Shown: piece by piece, positions 1-6,930 of the stretch
How the letters are laid out: every line of letters starts with the position of its first letter
How positions within the stretch are numbered: the stretch's first letter is position 1
The notes under the pieces: model-generated
Told to the model about the DNA's origin: nothing
What the model saw: the letters and a program-made list of their open reading frames with translations, nothing else
Database searches by the model: none
Translations under genes and position numbers: made by a program
DNA from: Chloroflexota bacterium
GTDB taxonomy: Bacteria > Chloroflexota > Dormibacteria > Dormibacterales > Dormibacteraceae
Assembly (NCBI GenBank): GCA_005880345.1
Contig: VBGE01000253.1
Location: 1-7,213, forward strand
DNA length: 7,213 bases
Reading direction: 5' to 3'

Positions 1-355
1 CGACGTTGAGCAGCCCGATCTCGCCGGAGCGGATCGCGGCGATCACCATCGTGCTCCCCATTCCCGCCCAGTCAGGGTTGTCGCGGGCGGCATTGAAGAC
101 GGCCGCATTGGCTTCTTTGCAGGCGCGCTTCAGGCGTTCGACGTCGGTGCCCTCCTGGCCGTCCTCGGCCAGGATCTTCGTCACTGTCTTGACCGCGATC
201 GAGCTTGCGTGTTGACCGGCGGCATGGCCGCCCATGCCGTCGCAGACGACGATCAATGTGTCGAGCCCCGCCTTGTTCCGCCAGACGGCGACCGAGTCCT
301 CGTTCTCTTCCCGTTCCAGACCGGGGTCCGTGGCCCACGCGATCCGCAGTCGCAT
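1..355 (-). CDS. PP2C-family Ser/Thr protein phosphatase, N-terminal part (cut by window edge)
   Basis: A PPM/PP2C-type metal-dependent phosphatase removes phosphate from Ser/Thr residues, and bacterial PstP/Stp1 members oppose PknB-type kinases. The 118 visible residues begin MRLRIAWATDPG. They carry the family motifs in order: R-E-E-N-E-D near residues 15-20 (phosphate-binding Arg and metal-binding region), VVCDGMGGHAAG near 36-47 (metal-binding Asp and Gly loop), and GMGSTMV near 98-104, where the family has GMGTTLV. The ATG at 355-353 fits because the motif 1 spacing from the N-terminus is normal for the family. The rest of the catalytic domain lies beyond position 1. The gene starts 27 bp after the FHA gene on the same strand, so the two are probably co-transcribed. 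By analogy with mycobacterial fhaB-pstP, the next genes off the left edge may be rodA/ftsW, a penicillin-binding protein and a PASTA kinase; that is inference. Confidence 0.93.
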   Translation of the reverse strand, partial: MRLRIAWATDPGLEREENEDSVAVWRNKAGLDTLIVVCDGMGGHAAGQHASSIAVKTVTKILAEDGQEGTDVERLKRACKEANAAVFNAARDNPDWAGMGSTMVIAAIRSGEIGLLNV

Positions 356-382
356 CGCTCTAGCTAACGAACCGCAGCGTCA

Positions 383-1897
383 CTACGCTCCGAGAACGGC
401 GAATTGGACTGAGTTCTGCCCGATCGTCAGCCGATCGCCAGGGTTCAGCTGCTTCTCCTGGATCGATTCGCCGTTGACGAACGTGCCGTTGGTGCTGCCC
501 AGGTCGACGACCCAGAACTGCTCGGCGCGCCGTTCCAACCGCGCGTGGTGTCCACTGGTGGCGGGGTCGCGGAAGATGACGTCGTTGTCGGGCGACCGGC
601 CCATGCGCAGGGCGTGGTCACCGACTCGGTGGGTGTGCCCCGCGTCGGGGCCCGACTCGATCGTCAGCTCCGCCTGAGGTCCGGCGGCGACGCCGGGTGG
701 CGACGTCCGCGCCGGCATGGCCATGGTCGCGGGAACTGGCGGGGCCGGTGCTGCCGGCGGCGGCGGTGACCACGCGGGCATCAGGGTCGTCGGCTCGCGC
801 TCCGCACCGCCCGAGTCCATCGATGGCGGCGGGGCGACCATGGTCGCCGCGACGTCTTGCACCGCCGGAGGCGGCTCTGCCCGCGCCGGTTCCTCGACCG
901 GGGCTTGAGCCGCAGCCTGCGCGCCGGCCGCCAGGTCGTAGTCGGTCGTCTCGGCGGCCGCGGCCGACCAGGCGGGTGCGGGAGCGTTCCACGGTGGGGG
1001 CGCGGCCGGCGCTCCCCAGGACGGGGCAGGTGGCGCGGCGGGCTCCTCGGTCTTCGGAACATCCCAGGGAGGCGCCGCTGGCGCCGAGTTCGATTGGCCC
1101 GCTGCGGGCGGGTCCCATGACGGGGCGACCGTGGGGGGCGCCGCGGGCGGTGCCGCCCCCGGCGTGGCGGCGGGGGCACCCCAATCGGCCGAGGGTGGGC
1201 CCGGGACCGGAGCGGCGGCGGGTGGGTTCCACGAGGGAGCGGACGGTACGGCCGCGTCCGCGGCGGGTGGATTCCATGAGGGAGCGGACGGTACGGCCGC
1301 GTCCGCGGCGGGTGGATTCCAGGACGGCGCGGGGGCCGGGGGTGCTCCCCATCCTCCTGCGGCCGGCTCGGCAGCCGGGGCGGCCGGCGGCGACGGCGGA
1401 GCGCCCCAGGACGGCGCGGGCGCCGAGGTGGGCGGCGAGGCGGGCGCGGGCGAGCCCCACGTCGGGGCGGCTCCGGGGGTCGGCGGCGGTGCGGTCGGCG
1501 AGCCCCAGCTGGGATTGGTCGCGGCGGGCGCGGGAGAAGAAGCGGGCGCAGGAGCCGCCGGTGGCCCCCAGCCGGGAGAAGTCGAGGGCGGCGCGGCGAC
1601 GGCGGGCGAAGCAGGCGATCCCCACCCACCCTGGGCCGGCCTGTCCGGCGGCGTGGCGCCGCCCCATCCAGGCGAGACGGGAGGCGGAGCCACCATCGTC
1701 GGCGCCACGGTGGCGGGACGGGCGGGTGCGGGCGGCGCCCACGTCGCGGCGACTCCCGCGGTCTGGTTGATGGGAGCGGCCGGGCGGACGGGAGGGGCCG
1801 ACTTCTTCTTGCGGCGGCGGCGGCGTGTCATGAGGTAAAGGACCCCGACGACGAGGGCTGCCACCGCCAGGATGATTACGAGGTATTCACTTGGCAT
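383..1897 (-). CDS. Membrane-anchored FHA-domain protein with long Pro/Ala/Trp-rich linker (FhaB-like)
   Basis: FHA domains bind phosphothreonine peptides, and FhaB-type proteins dock on Ser/Thr kinases and link them to cell-wall synthesis or division. This 504-residue protein has one N-terminal membrane helix (about residues 5-23) followed by a run of five Arg and three Lys (25-32), which predicts N-outside and the bulk in the cytosol. Residues of about 34-405 are low-complexity Pro/Ala/Ser with 18 regularly spaced tryptophans in motifs such as SWGAP, SWNPP and GWG. The C-terminal FHA domain (about 409-504) retains GRS (433-435), the S-x-x-H of TSGHH (S448, H451) and GSTNG (467-471), so phosphopeptide binding should be intact. 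Start ATG 1897 has GGGAGG 11 nt upstream. The domain order matches mycobacterial FhaB, but that protein is about 155 residues; the extra length is the linker. The PP2C gene follows at 27 bp. Confidence 0.9.
   Translation of the reverse strand: MPSEYLVIILAVAALVVGVLYLMTRRRRRKKKSAPPVRPAAPINQTAGVAATWAPPAPARPATVAPTMVAPPPVSPGWGGATPPDRPAQGGWGSPASPAVAAPPSTSPGWGPPAAPAPASSPAPAATNPSWGSPTAPPPTPGAAPTWGSPAPASPPTSAPAPSWGAPPSPPAAPAAEPAAGGWGAPPAPAPSWNPPAADAAVPSAPSWNPPAADAAVPSAPSWNPPAAAPVPGPPSADWGAPAATPGAAPPAAPPTVAPSWDPPAAGQSNSAPAAPPWDVPKTEEPAAPPAPSWGAPAAPPPWNAPAPAWSAAAAETTDYDLAAGAQAAAQAPVEEPARAEPPPAVQDVAATMVAPPPSMDSGGAEREPTTLMPAWSPPPPAAPAPPVPATMAMPARTSPPGVAAGPQAELTIESGPDAGHTHRVGDHALRMGRSPDNDVIFRDPATSGHHARLERRAEQFWVVDLGSTNGTFVNGESIQEKQLNPGDRLTIGQNSVQFAVLGA
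1215..1321. repeat. 45-bp tandem repeat (about 2.4 copies) inside the FHA linker
   Basis: Copies begin at 1221, 1266 and 1311 (period 45), with identity running back to 1215 in the first junction. The first two copies differ at only two visible sites (ggttcc/gattcc and cacg/catg), and the third diverges after about 1321. The period is a multiple of three and encodes the 15-residue unit SWNPPAADAAVPSAP on the minus strand, so copy-number change would alter linker length without breaking frame. Confidence 0.93.
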
Positions 1898-1986
1898 GCG
1901 GTGGAGGGCCTCCCTTTCGCCTGCTGCGGCAACGGATTGGTGGGTACAAGGCGCTGACTACGTAGCCCAGAAGTATGCCATCCCGA
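1898..1986 (-). other. Intergenic gap between GH2 and FHA genes; ribosome binding site for FHA gene
   Basis: This 89-bp gap is the only real break between the galactose genes and the FHA-PP2C pair. On the minus strand it ends with AAAGGGAGG ahead of ATG 1897, a good Shine-Dalgarno sequence at slightly long spacing. An 8-bp palindrome CTACGTAG lies at 1958-1965. I see no convincing -35/-10 pair and no hairpin with a T-tract, so the promoter of the FHA unit is inferred from position only. Confidence 0.4.
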
Positions 1987-4611
1987 TCACGATTCGCCGC
2001 GCGGCATGGACGCGTTTTCGATCACGAGTCGCCCCGACGCCACGCCGGGCACGGTCACGTCCGCCTCGAGCGAATGAGCGCCGGCGCCGAGCGGTGCGCC
2101 CATCACCACATGGAGCAGCATGCGGCGACCCAGGGGCAGGTCGAGACGCCTGGGCAGCGGCGCTAGCCCCGCATTGGTCTCGATGTGCAGCTGGTGGCCC
2201 GTAAGGAGGACGCCGTCGAGCCGCATGCCACCGATGCCGGCGAGCACTGCGGGACGCGTGCGATTTTCGAGGGCGAAGCTCAGGCCGCGTTCTTCGGGTC
2301 GCAGGCTGCGCAGGTCGGCAAGGCGCTCGGCGAGATAACGGGGTATCTCGGAGCGCACGCGGACCGGCGCCTGGGCGGACGAAACCGTGAACACGAGGTC
2401 GGTCCGGTCGACTTCGCGGCCGCCGGCCACGAGGGTCGCCTCAAACCGATATTCGCCTTCGGCTGCGAGCGGAAGGCTGAGTGTCGTCGCGCTGACCGCG
2501 GGCTCGAAGGCTGTGGGCACCTCGACGTCGACGGTGCCCGAATAGGACTTCTTCTGCATCGCGTCGCGCATGCGGTCGAGTCCACGCGCCCCCGCGGCGC
2601 GCTCGCGCGAGACAGACCAGCGGATCGTCCCGCGGCCGGTCACGTCCGGATCGTCGTTGACCACGACGAGTCGAGCCGCGAACGGCACGTCTGGACTCTG
2701 CACGAAACCGAACGGTCGGCCAGCTTCGAAAGCGAGCGCTTCGACGATCAGACGCGTCGCCTTGAACGCTTCGGCGAGCGCGGCCAAGGCGGCCTTCGGC
2801 TGGCGTGCACCGTCCAGGAGACCGAACCCGATGCCTGGGTGCGGATCGACCAGGTGATAGGCGAACGCGCCCCAGCACGACTCGAACTTTCGCGTGCGCA
2901 GGTGCTCCGCGGCGTAGCGCACGAGGCGCGCCTGGTACTGCTGCGACGCGCCGACATACTGCTCGAGGCTCTGGTGCATCGAAGGCAGGCCCACGCCCCG
3001 CTCGGCCCAGTTGATCGGTTGAAATCCCGCGTGGCGCCACGCTGGGTCGTCATCCGCCACCGGCCAGCGCTTGCCGATCGAATCCCATACCGGCGAATCC
3101 ACCCCGGGCAGCGACTGCGCACCGAAGGCGGTCACCATCAACGGCTCGACCAGCCCGATGTCCCGCCACGATCCTTCGGTCCAACCCAGCATCAGGTGAA
3201 GGTCGATGTCGCCAGAAGCCGCGACCGCGGGCCGCCCTGGATCCAGCTTCTCGAACGACGACTTCAGCTCCTGGTCGATGGAGTGGTTCTGCCGGACTGA
3301 ATGCACGTCGCCCAGGTCGAAGTTGGTCGCGAGCCATGGCGGCTCGTCGTGCGCGGTCCACAGCACGATCGACGGATGGTTGTGGAGCATGGTCACCATC
3401 TCGGTCTGCTGCTGCCTCGCCGCGCTTTCGAAGAAGCGAGCCTCGTCGGTCCGGGCGTGATAGACGTACGTGCCGGTCAGGGGCAGGTCCTGCAAGACGA
3501 GCATTCCGGCCTCATCCGCCTGCCGATAGAAATCCGCAGGCAGGACGCCGGCCACGACTCTCAGCGCATCGATGCCGGTCTCCTTCGCAGTAGCGATGTC
3601 GTGGGCGAATTTTTCCGCGCCCAGCTCGTCGAGGCGAAACGAAGGCGCGTAGCAGGCACCACGCAGGAACATCGGCCGTCCGTTGATTGCCAGGCTCCAA
3701 CGCCGCGGGCCGATGTCCCACGTGAGCTCGCGAAAAGCGAACACGTCGTCGACGCGGGATGATTCGGCGCCGTCCGCGTACGCGGTGACCTCTGCCCGGT
3801 AAAGCGTGGACTCGCCGAATCGCCACGGCTGCCATCGCTTGGCGCCGGGAAACGCAAGACGCATCGTCACGGTTTCCTCAGCGCCACCAGCCAGACGGAC
3901 GTCACGCCGCAGGCGAATCGACTCGCGCGCGTGTGTCGGGATGGCCAGCTCGACCTGTCCTTCCATCTGCCGCCCATCGAGGTTGCGCAGCCGAGCCTCG
4001 ACCTCGAGGCGGCCGTCGCCACCCTCGAACGTCGGCTTGAGACGGACCCAGTCGACCGCGATCGGTCCCATGTACTCGAGCTGGACGGGCTGCCACAGCC
4101 CGAGAGGCACCTCGATGCGGTAGGGCTCGGGGAGGCTCGAGTAGGCCGAAGCGGGGTATGGCTTGAGGTCGCCGTCGTTGAAGAGGCCCATGATGTGGCG
4201 CTTCTTCTCGGGCTGCGGCTCGACCGGCGCCTCACAACAGATGACGAGAAGGTTCTCGGCCTTCAGATAAGGCGTGAGGTCGAAGCCGAACGGTGCGAAG
4301 TAGCCGTAGTGCGAACCGAGGAGGCGGCCGTTCAGCCACACGTTGGTCGCGAGGAAGGCGCCGCCGATGCGCAGCACCACGCGCCCTGCATGGTCCGGTT
4401 TGGGGAACTCTGTCCGGTACCAGATCGACTGGCGTCCTTCCCGGGCCGCGAGCTGCCGCGGCACCTCGACCGGCTTCCATCCCTCGCCCCGGCCGGCCGT
4501 GAGCCGCTCGGCCTCGCCTTCGCCGAGGGGCATCCACACCGCCTCCCACCCGGTCAGCTCGCGCCGGCCGGCCATGCGCTGCGCGAGTGGCATGAAAAGC
4601 GAATCGCTCAC
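1987..4611 (-). CDS. Glycoside hydrolase family 2-type protein with degenerate active site
   Basis: 874 residues with GH2 architecture (beta-galactosidase/mannosidase/glucuronidase fold): a jelly-roll sugar-binding domain (about 45-180, with WYRTEF and VWLNGRLLGSHYGYFAPF), an Ig-like domain (about 181-300), a TIM barrel (about 305-610, opening with INGRPMFLRGACYAPS), then C-terminal beta domains. The acid/base region NHPSIVLWTAHDEPPW (411-426) keeps Glu423 but has Asp422 in place of the near-invariant Asn. The nucleophile region reads VTAFGAQSLPG (493-503), where family members have S/T-E-F-G-x-Q-S, so the nucleophile Glu is Ala495. The spacing of the two sites (72 residues) is normal, which supports the alignment. 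No signal peptide is visible, so it is probably cytosolic. The GTG start overlaps the galK stop as GTGA, indicating translational coupling. Substrate is unknown; the operon suggests a galactoside. Retaining hydrolysis is doubtful, and a lectin-like or altered role is possible. Confidence 0.88.
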   Translation of the reverse strand: MSDSLFMPLAQRMAGRRELTGWEAVWMPLGEGEAERLTAGRGEGWKPVEVPRQLAAREGRQSIWYRTEFPKPDHAGRVVLRIGGAFLATNVWLNGRLLGSHYGYFAPFGFDLTPYLKAENLLVICCEAPVEPQPEKKRHIMGLFNDGDLKPYPASAYSSLPEPYRIEVPLGLWQPVQLEYMGPIAVDWVRLKPTFEGGDGRLEVEARLRNLDGRQMEGQVELAIPTHARESIRLRRDVRLAGGAEETVTMRLAFPGAKRWQPWRFGESTLYRAEVTAYADGAESSRVDDVFAFRELTWDIGPRRWSLAINGRPMFLRGACYAPSFRLDELGAEKFAHDIATAKETGIDALRVVAGVLPADFYRQADEAGMLVLQDLPLTGTYVYHARTDEARFFESAARQQQTEMVTMLHNHPSIVLWTAHDEPPWLATNFDLGDVHSVRQNHSIDQELKSSFEKLDPGRPAVAASGDIDLHLMLGWTEGSWRDIGLVEPLMVTAFGAQSLPGVDSPVWDSIGKRWPVADDDPAWRHAGFQPINWAERGVGLPSMHQSLEQYVGASQQYQARLVRYAAEHLRTRKFESCWGAFAYHLVDPHPGIGFGLLDGARQPKAALAALAEAFKATRLIVEALAFEAGRPFGFVQSPDVPFAARLVVVNDDPDVTGRGTIRWSVSRERAAGARGLDRMRDAMQKKSYSGTVDVEVPTAFEPAVSATTLSLPLAAEGEYRFEATLVAGGREVDRTDLVFTVSSAQAPVRVRSEIPRYLAERLADLRSLRPEERGLSFALENRTRPAVLAGIGGMRLDGVLLTGHQLHIETNAGLAPLPRRLDLPLGRRMLLHVVMGAPLGAGAHSLEADVTVPGVASGRLVIENASMPRGES

Positions 4612-5424
4612 TTGACAAAAGCCCCATCGGCCGTGGTGCAGACCAGCACCGGCCGGCCCATCTCGGACGCGAACTGCTGAGTCATGTCGCGAGCCACAAG
4701 AGCGATCAGGCTCCCGCCGAAGCCCGCGCCCATGATGCGAGCGCCATAGCAGCCGTCGATCGCGTCCGCGCGCTTCACGAGGGCGTCGACGTTCGGAGTC
4801 GAGACTTCGAAATCGTCGCGCAGGCTCTGGTGCGATTCCTTGAGAAGGCCGCCCATGCGACCAAAGTCGCGCCCGCGCATCGCATCCACGAAGGAGTGCA
4901 CGCGCGCAATCTCGGAGCTGACGTGGCGCATGCGCTTCGGATCGCCGGCCTCGGCCTCGCGGCGCCTCTGGTTGTAGGGCGTTGCTGCGAGCGACCGATG
5001 CTCGCCCGAGTCGATCACCGCGATCGCGACGTCCTCTGGAAATGGCACCAGCTCATAGTCCAGGGTCGCGCAATCGAGAAGCAGCGCACTTCCCCGCCGG
5101 CCGAGCGCCGACGCGAACTGATCCATGACTCCGACCTGCACGCCGGTGGCCCTCTGCTCGGCCCGCTGGCAAGCCAGGGCCGCCTGCTTTCCATCCATGC
5201 TCGGCTGCAGCCCTGACGCGATCGCGACCAGCAGCGCCGCGGACGAGCTGATCCCCGCACCAGGTGTCGCTCTTCATCCTCCACTCGGCGGCCGGGCCGC
5301 CGGCAACCTCCGTGTAGCGGTCGACGGCCGCCGGCAGCACGACGCCTCCCAGGTAGTCGACGTGCTCGCCGATGAGGTTGACCCGGCCAGGAGCCTTGCC
5401 CGACCACTGAGCCTTAGAGGGCAC
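4608..5424 (-). pseudogene. galK: Galactokinase, disrupted by internal deletion and frame change
   Basis: Galactokinase (GHMP kinase) phosphorylates galactose to galactose-1-phosphate with ATP. The first part (GTG at 5424 to about 5266) encodes the N-terminal signature [19 protein letters not shown] and then [11 protein letters not shown]. From about 5264 a second frame gives [15 protein letters not shown] (the ATP-binding PxGxGxSSSA motif), [10 protein letters not shown] (catalytic Asp region), the conserved IDSGEHRSL segment and GARIMGAGFGGS (GHMP motif 3). Only about 14 residues separate RYTEV from the ATP motif, whereas intact galactokinases have roughly 70-100 there. The two parts total about 271 residues against a usual 350-390. 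A GC-rich 7-bp-stem hairpin (5286-5302) sits beside the break. The start overlaps the end of galT by 11 bp and the stop overlaps the GH2 start by 4 bp. Either a true pseudogene or an assembly collapse at the GC hairpin; as written no active kinase can be made. Confidence 0.87.
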
Positions 5425-6322
5425 GAAGCTCCGCTGCGGTGTCCTCGGCCCGCGCGTCCAGGATGAAAGCGCCCGCGCCGAGCTCCGAGCCGGCCAGGTA
5501 CTTCAGCTTGTCGCGCGTGCGATTCGGCGGATAGAACTCGACGTGGAAGTGGTGATGCCGGCCGCCGCGCCCACGTGGTTTCTGGTGCATGGCCATCACG
5601 TAGGGCAGTGGTCGCTGGAAGAGGCGGTCGTACTTCTGCAGCAGTCCCTTCAAGCTGGTGGCGAACGATAGATCGTCTTCGTCGTCAAGGTCGAGCAGGT
5701 CGCCGCGGTGGCTGGTCGGAGCGAGGTGGACCTCGTACGGCCAGCGCGCGAATGGCGGCACGAACGCAATCCAGCGCTCGTCGCGCAGCACCGTGCGCAC
5801 GCCGTCCTCCTCGCCCGCGATCACGTCGCAGTACAGGCACCGGCCGGTCTTGCGCATGTGCTTCGACTCCGACGCCAGCTCGCGCTCGAGCACAGGTGGG
5901 ATGAACGGGTACGCGTAGATCTGGCCGTGCGGGTGGCTGAGCGTGACCCCGATCTCCTCGCCTCGGTTCTCGAAGACATAGACGTACTTGACGTTGGGAA
6001 GCCGGCTCAGCTCCCTGGTGCGGTCGCGCCACACCTCGATCAGGTCGCGGATGTGCTCGACGCTCTGCTCGCCGAGCGATGAATCGTGGTCCGGCGTGTA
6101 GCAGACGACCTCCGCGCGCCCCTGCTCTCCCGTGTACGAAGGAAAGCGGTTCTCGAAAACCACGATGTAGTAGTCGGGTTCGGGTATCTCGGTCTCGGCC
6201 ATGCCTGGTCGGGTCGGGCACAACGGACAGTGCGCCGCGTCGGGATGATATGTGCGGTCCTGCCGCCACGGCGCCAGGGTGACCCACTCCTCGAGCAGCG
6301 GATGCCAGCGCAGCTCGCTCAC
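5414..6322 (-). CDS. galT: Galactose-1-phosphate uridylyltransferase
   Basis: GalT exchanges UMP between UDP-glucose and galactose-1-phosphate in the Leloir pathway, through a uridylylated histidine; it is cytosolic. The 302 residues carry the HIT-superfamily signatures in order: HCPLCP (31-36, Zn-binding Cys pair), FENRFPS (56-62), [18 protein letters not shown] (117-134) with the active-site His132, a second Cys pair RCLYC (161-165), HFHVEFYPP (258-266) and [11 protein letters not shown] (277-287). All key residues seem intact. The GTG start at 6322 has only a weak purine-rich stretch upstream (AAGAGAAAA) and lies inside the stop of a preceding micro-ORF (GTGA overlap). That micro-ORF resembles the N-terminal extension of actinobacterial GalT, so the true enzyme may begin near 6375 or 6387 via a frame change. 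GalT is usually 330-350 residues, consistent with a missing N-terminus. The next gene, galK, overlaps it by 11 bp. Confidence 0.93.
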   Translation of the reverse strand: MSELRWHPLLEEWVTLAPWRQDRTYHPDAAHCPLCPTRPGMAETEIPEPDYYIVVFENRFPSYTGEQGRAEVVCYTPDHDSSLGEQSVEHIRDLIEVWRDRTRELSRLPNVKYVYVFENRGEEIGVTLSHPHGQIYAYPFIPPVLERELASESKHMRKTGRCLYCDVIAGEEDGVRTVLRDERWIAFVPPFARWPYEVHLAPTSHRGDLLDLDDEDDLSFATSLKGLLQKYDRLFQRPLPYVMAMHQKPRGRGGRHHHFHVEFYPPNRTRDKLKYLAGSELGAGAFILDARAEDTAAELRAL

Positions 6323-6375
6323 GATTTTCTCTTTTCGTAATAGATGAGGTAGCGACCGTCGGCCTTCTTGACCAC
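6319..6375 (-). CDS. Micro-ORF (18 aa) resembling the N-terminal extension of GalT
   Basis: Starting at GTG 6375 the minus strand encodes [18 protein letters not shown] and stops with TGA at 6321-6319, overlapping the galT GTG by four bases. GGGGAAG sits 5-6 nt before the start, a strong Shine-Dalgarno sequence and much better than the one before galT; an alternative in-frame GTG lies at 6387. The peptide strongly recalls the K-x-x-x-x-A-D-G-R-x-L-I-Y-Y/F segment at the N-terminus of actinobacterial GalT (from memory of the family). A one-base shift at the four-A run (6328-6325) would join it to galT as ...[11 protein letters not shown]. It is therefore either a separately translated, coupled leader peptide, or the true start of galT cut off by an indel or a -1 frameshift. 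Confidence 0.6.
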   Translation of the reverse strand: MVKKADGRYLIYYEKRKS

Positions 6376-6378
6376 TCT

Positions 6379-6399
6379 CTTCCCCACTCGCTGGGGAAG
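6379..6399 (-). promoter_or_regulatory. Hairpin that sequesters the ribosome binding site of the galT leader
   Basis: On the minus strand CTTCCCC (6399-6393) pairs perfectly with GGGGAAG (6385-6379), with a 7-nt loop. The 3' arm is the Shine-Dalgarno sequence for GTG 6375. Folding would hide the site, giving possible translational control of the gal operon or dependence on translation of upstream RNA. There is no T-tract, so it is not an intrinsic terminator. The alternative start GTG 6387 falls inside its loop. Confidence 0.5.
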
Positions 6400-6401
6400 G
6401 T

Positions 6402-6426
6402 GACCCGGCCGCGAAGCGGCCCGGTC
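6402..6426 (-). other. GC-rich inverted repeat between LOG-family gene and gal operon
   Basis: The minus strand forms GACC-g-GGCCGC, loop TTC, GCGGCC-g-GGTC: ten pairs with one symmetrical mismatch. It lies just upstream of the ribosome-site hairpin and 22 bp past the LOG-family stop codon. Lacking a T-tract it is not a classical terminator. It could be a processing or stability hairpin, or an operator-like palindrome; function unknown. Confidence 0.55.
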
Positions 6427-6448
6427 GGATGGGGCGGTGCCGAGACTC

Positions 6449-6898
6449 TCAGTCTTCTTCAAGGGCACGCTTCACCGCTTCAGCGGGCGAGTCGACGGTT
6501 TCCATGCCCTCGAGCTTCCATGTGTCGAGCGCGAACACCGGGCGGTCGAGACGTTGGGCCAGCGCGATCTCGCTCAACGTGCCCCATCCCGCTCCGATCG
6601 CGATCACGCTGTCGGCGGCGGTGACGATCACCGCGTTGCGAGCCTGCCCGAGACCGGTCGCCAGCGCGAGCGTGAGATGCGGATTGGCGCCGCCACGATC
6701 CGTGTCGGGCAGGATGCCGACCACCGTGCCTCCCTCACTCGACGCGCCTTCGCTCGCCGCGGCCATTACTCCGCCGAAGCCGCCGTTGATGATGACCGCA
6801 CCGGAACGAGCGAGCAGCCGCCCCACCTCACGCGCCGCCTCGAGCTGCGATGGCGTCGCCTCGGAAGCTCCACACACGGCGACATATCTGCGGGGCAT
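6449..6898 (-). CDS. LOG/TIGR00725-family nucleotide-binding protein
   Basis: 149 residues of the Rossmann-like LOG superfamily (often misnamed lysine decarboxylase or MoCo carrier protein). Some members are phosphoribohydrolases that cleave nucleoside 5'-monophosphates. Visible features are the N-terminal strand YVAVCGAS (5-12), the loop NGGFGGVM (about 38-45), GQARNAVIV with a conserved Arg, and the signature region IGAGWGTLSEIA. That last segment corresponds to PGGxGTxxE in cytokinin-activating LOG enzymes, with the Glu kept but the first residues altered, as is usual for the TIGR00725 branch. ATG 6898 is chosen because it puts the first beta strand at the usual place; GTG 6907 is an in-frame alternative. 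Neither has a clear Shine-Dalgarno sequence, so a very short leader is possible. It is 73 bp upstream of the galT leader ORF on the same strand, perhaps in the same transcript, with no obvious metabolic link. Confidence 0.85.
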   Translation of the reverse strand: MPRRYVAVCGASEATPSQLEAAREVGRLLARSGAVIINGGFGGVMAAASEGASSEGGTVVGILPDTDRGGANPHLTLALATGLGQARNAVIVTAADSVIAIGAGWGTLSEIALAQRLDRPVFALDTWKLEGMETVDSPAEAVKRALEED

Positions 6899-6930
6899 CG
6901 ACCGCACAGTTTATTCGGTACACTTTCGCT

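Noticed and set aside
618..1838. Several long ORFs on both strands overlapping the FHA gene (e.g. 697-1770 plus, 618-1742 minus, 1131-1838 plus)
   Set aside because: They are frame shadows of the GC-rich Pro/Ala linker: Arg- or Gly-rich low-complexity translations without domains, while the overlapping frame has a membrane anchor and an FHA domain.
2185..3300. 371-codon plus-strand ORF opposite the GH2 gene
   Set aside because: Antisense shadow of a clear GH2 reading frame; its translation has no recognisable motif, and such ORFs are common opposite GC-rich genes.
3931..4680. 249-codon plus-strand ORF opposite the N-terminus of GH2
   Set aside because: Same reasoning: the opposite frame encodes conserved GH2 sugar-binding domain motifs.
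6898..6924. Plus-strand promoter for the structured RNA (TCGACC 6898-6903, TACACT 6919-6924)
   Set aside because: Only four of six consensus bases at each box and a 15-bp spacer; possible but too weak to list.
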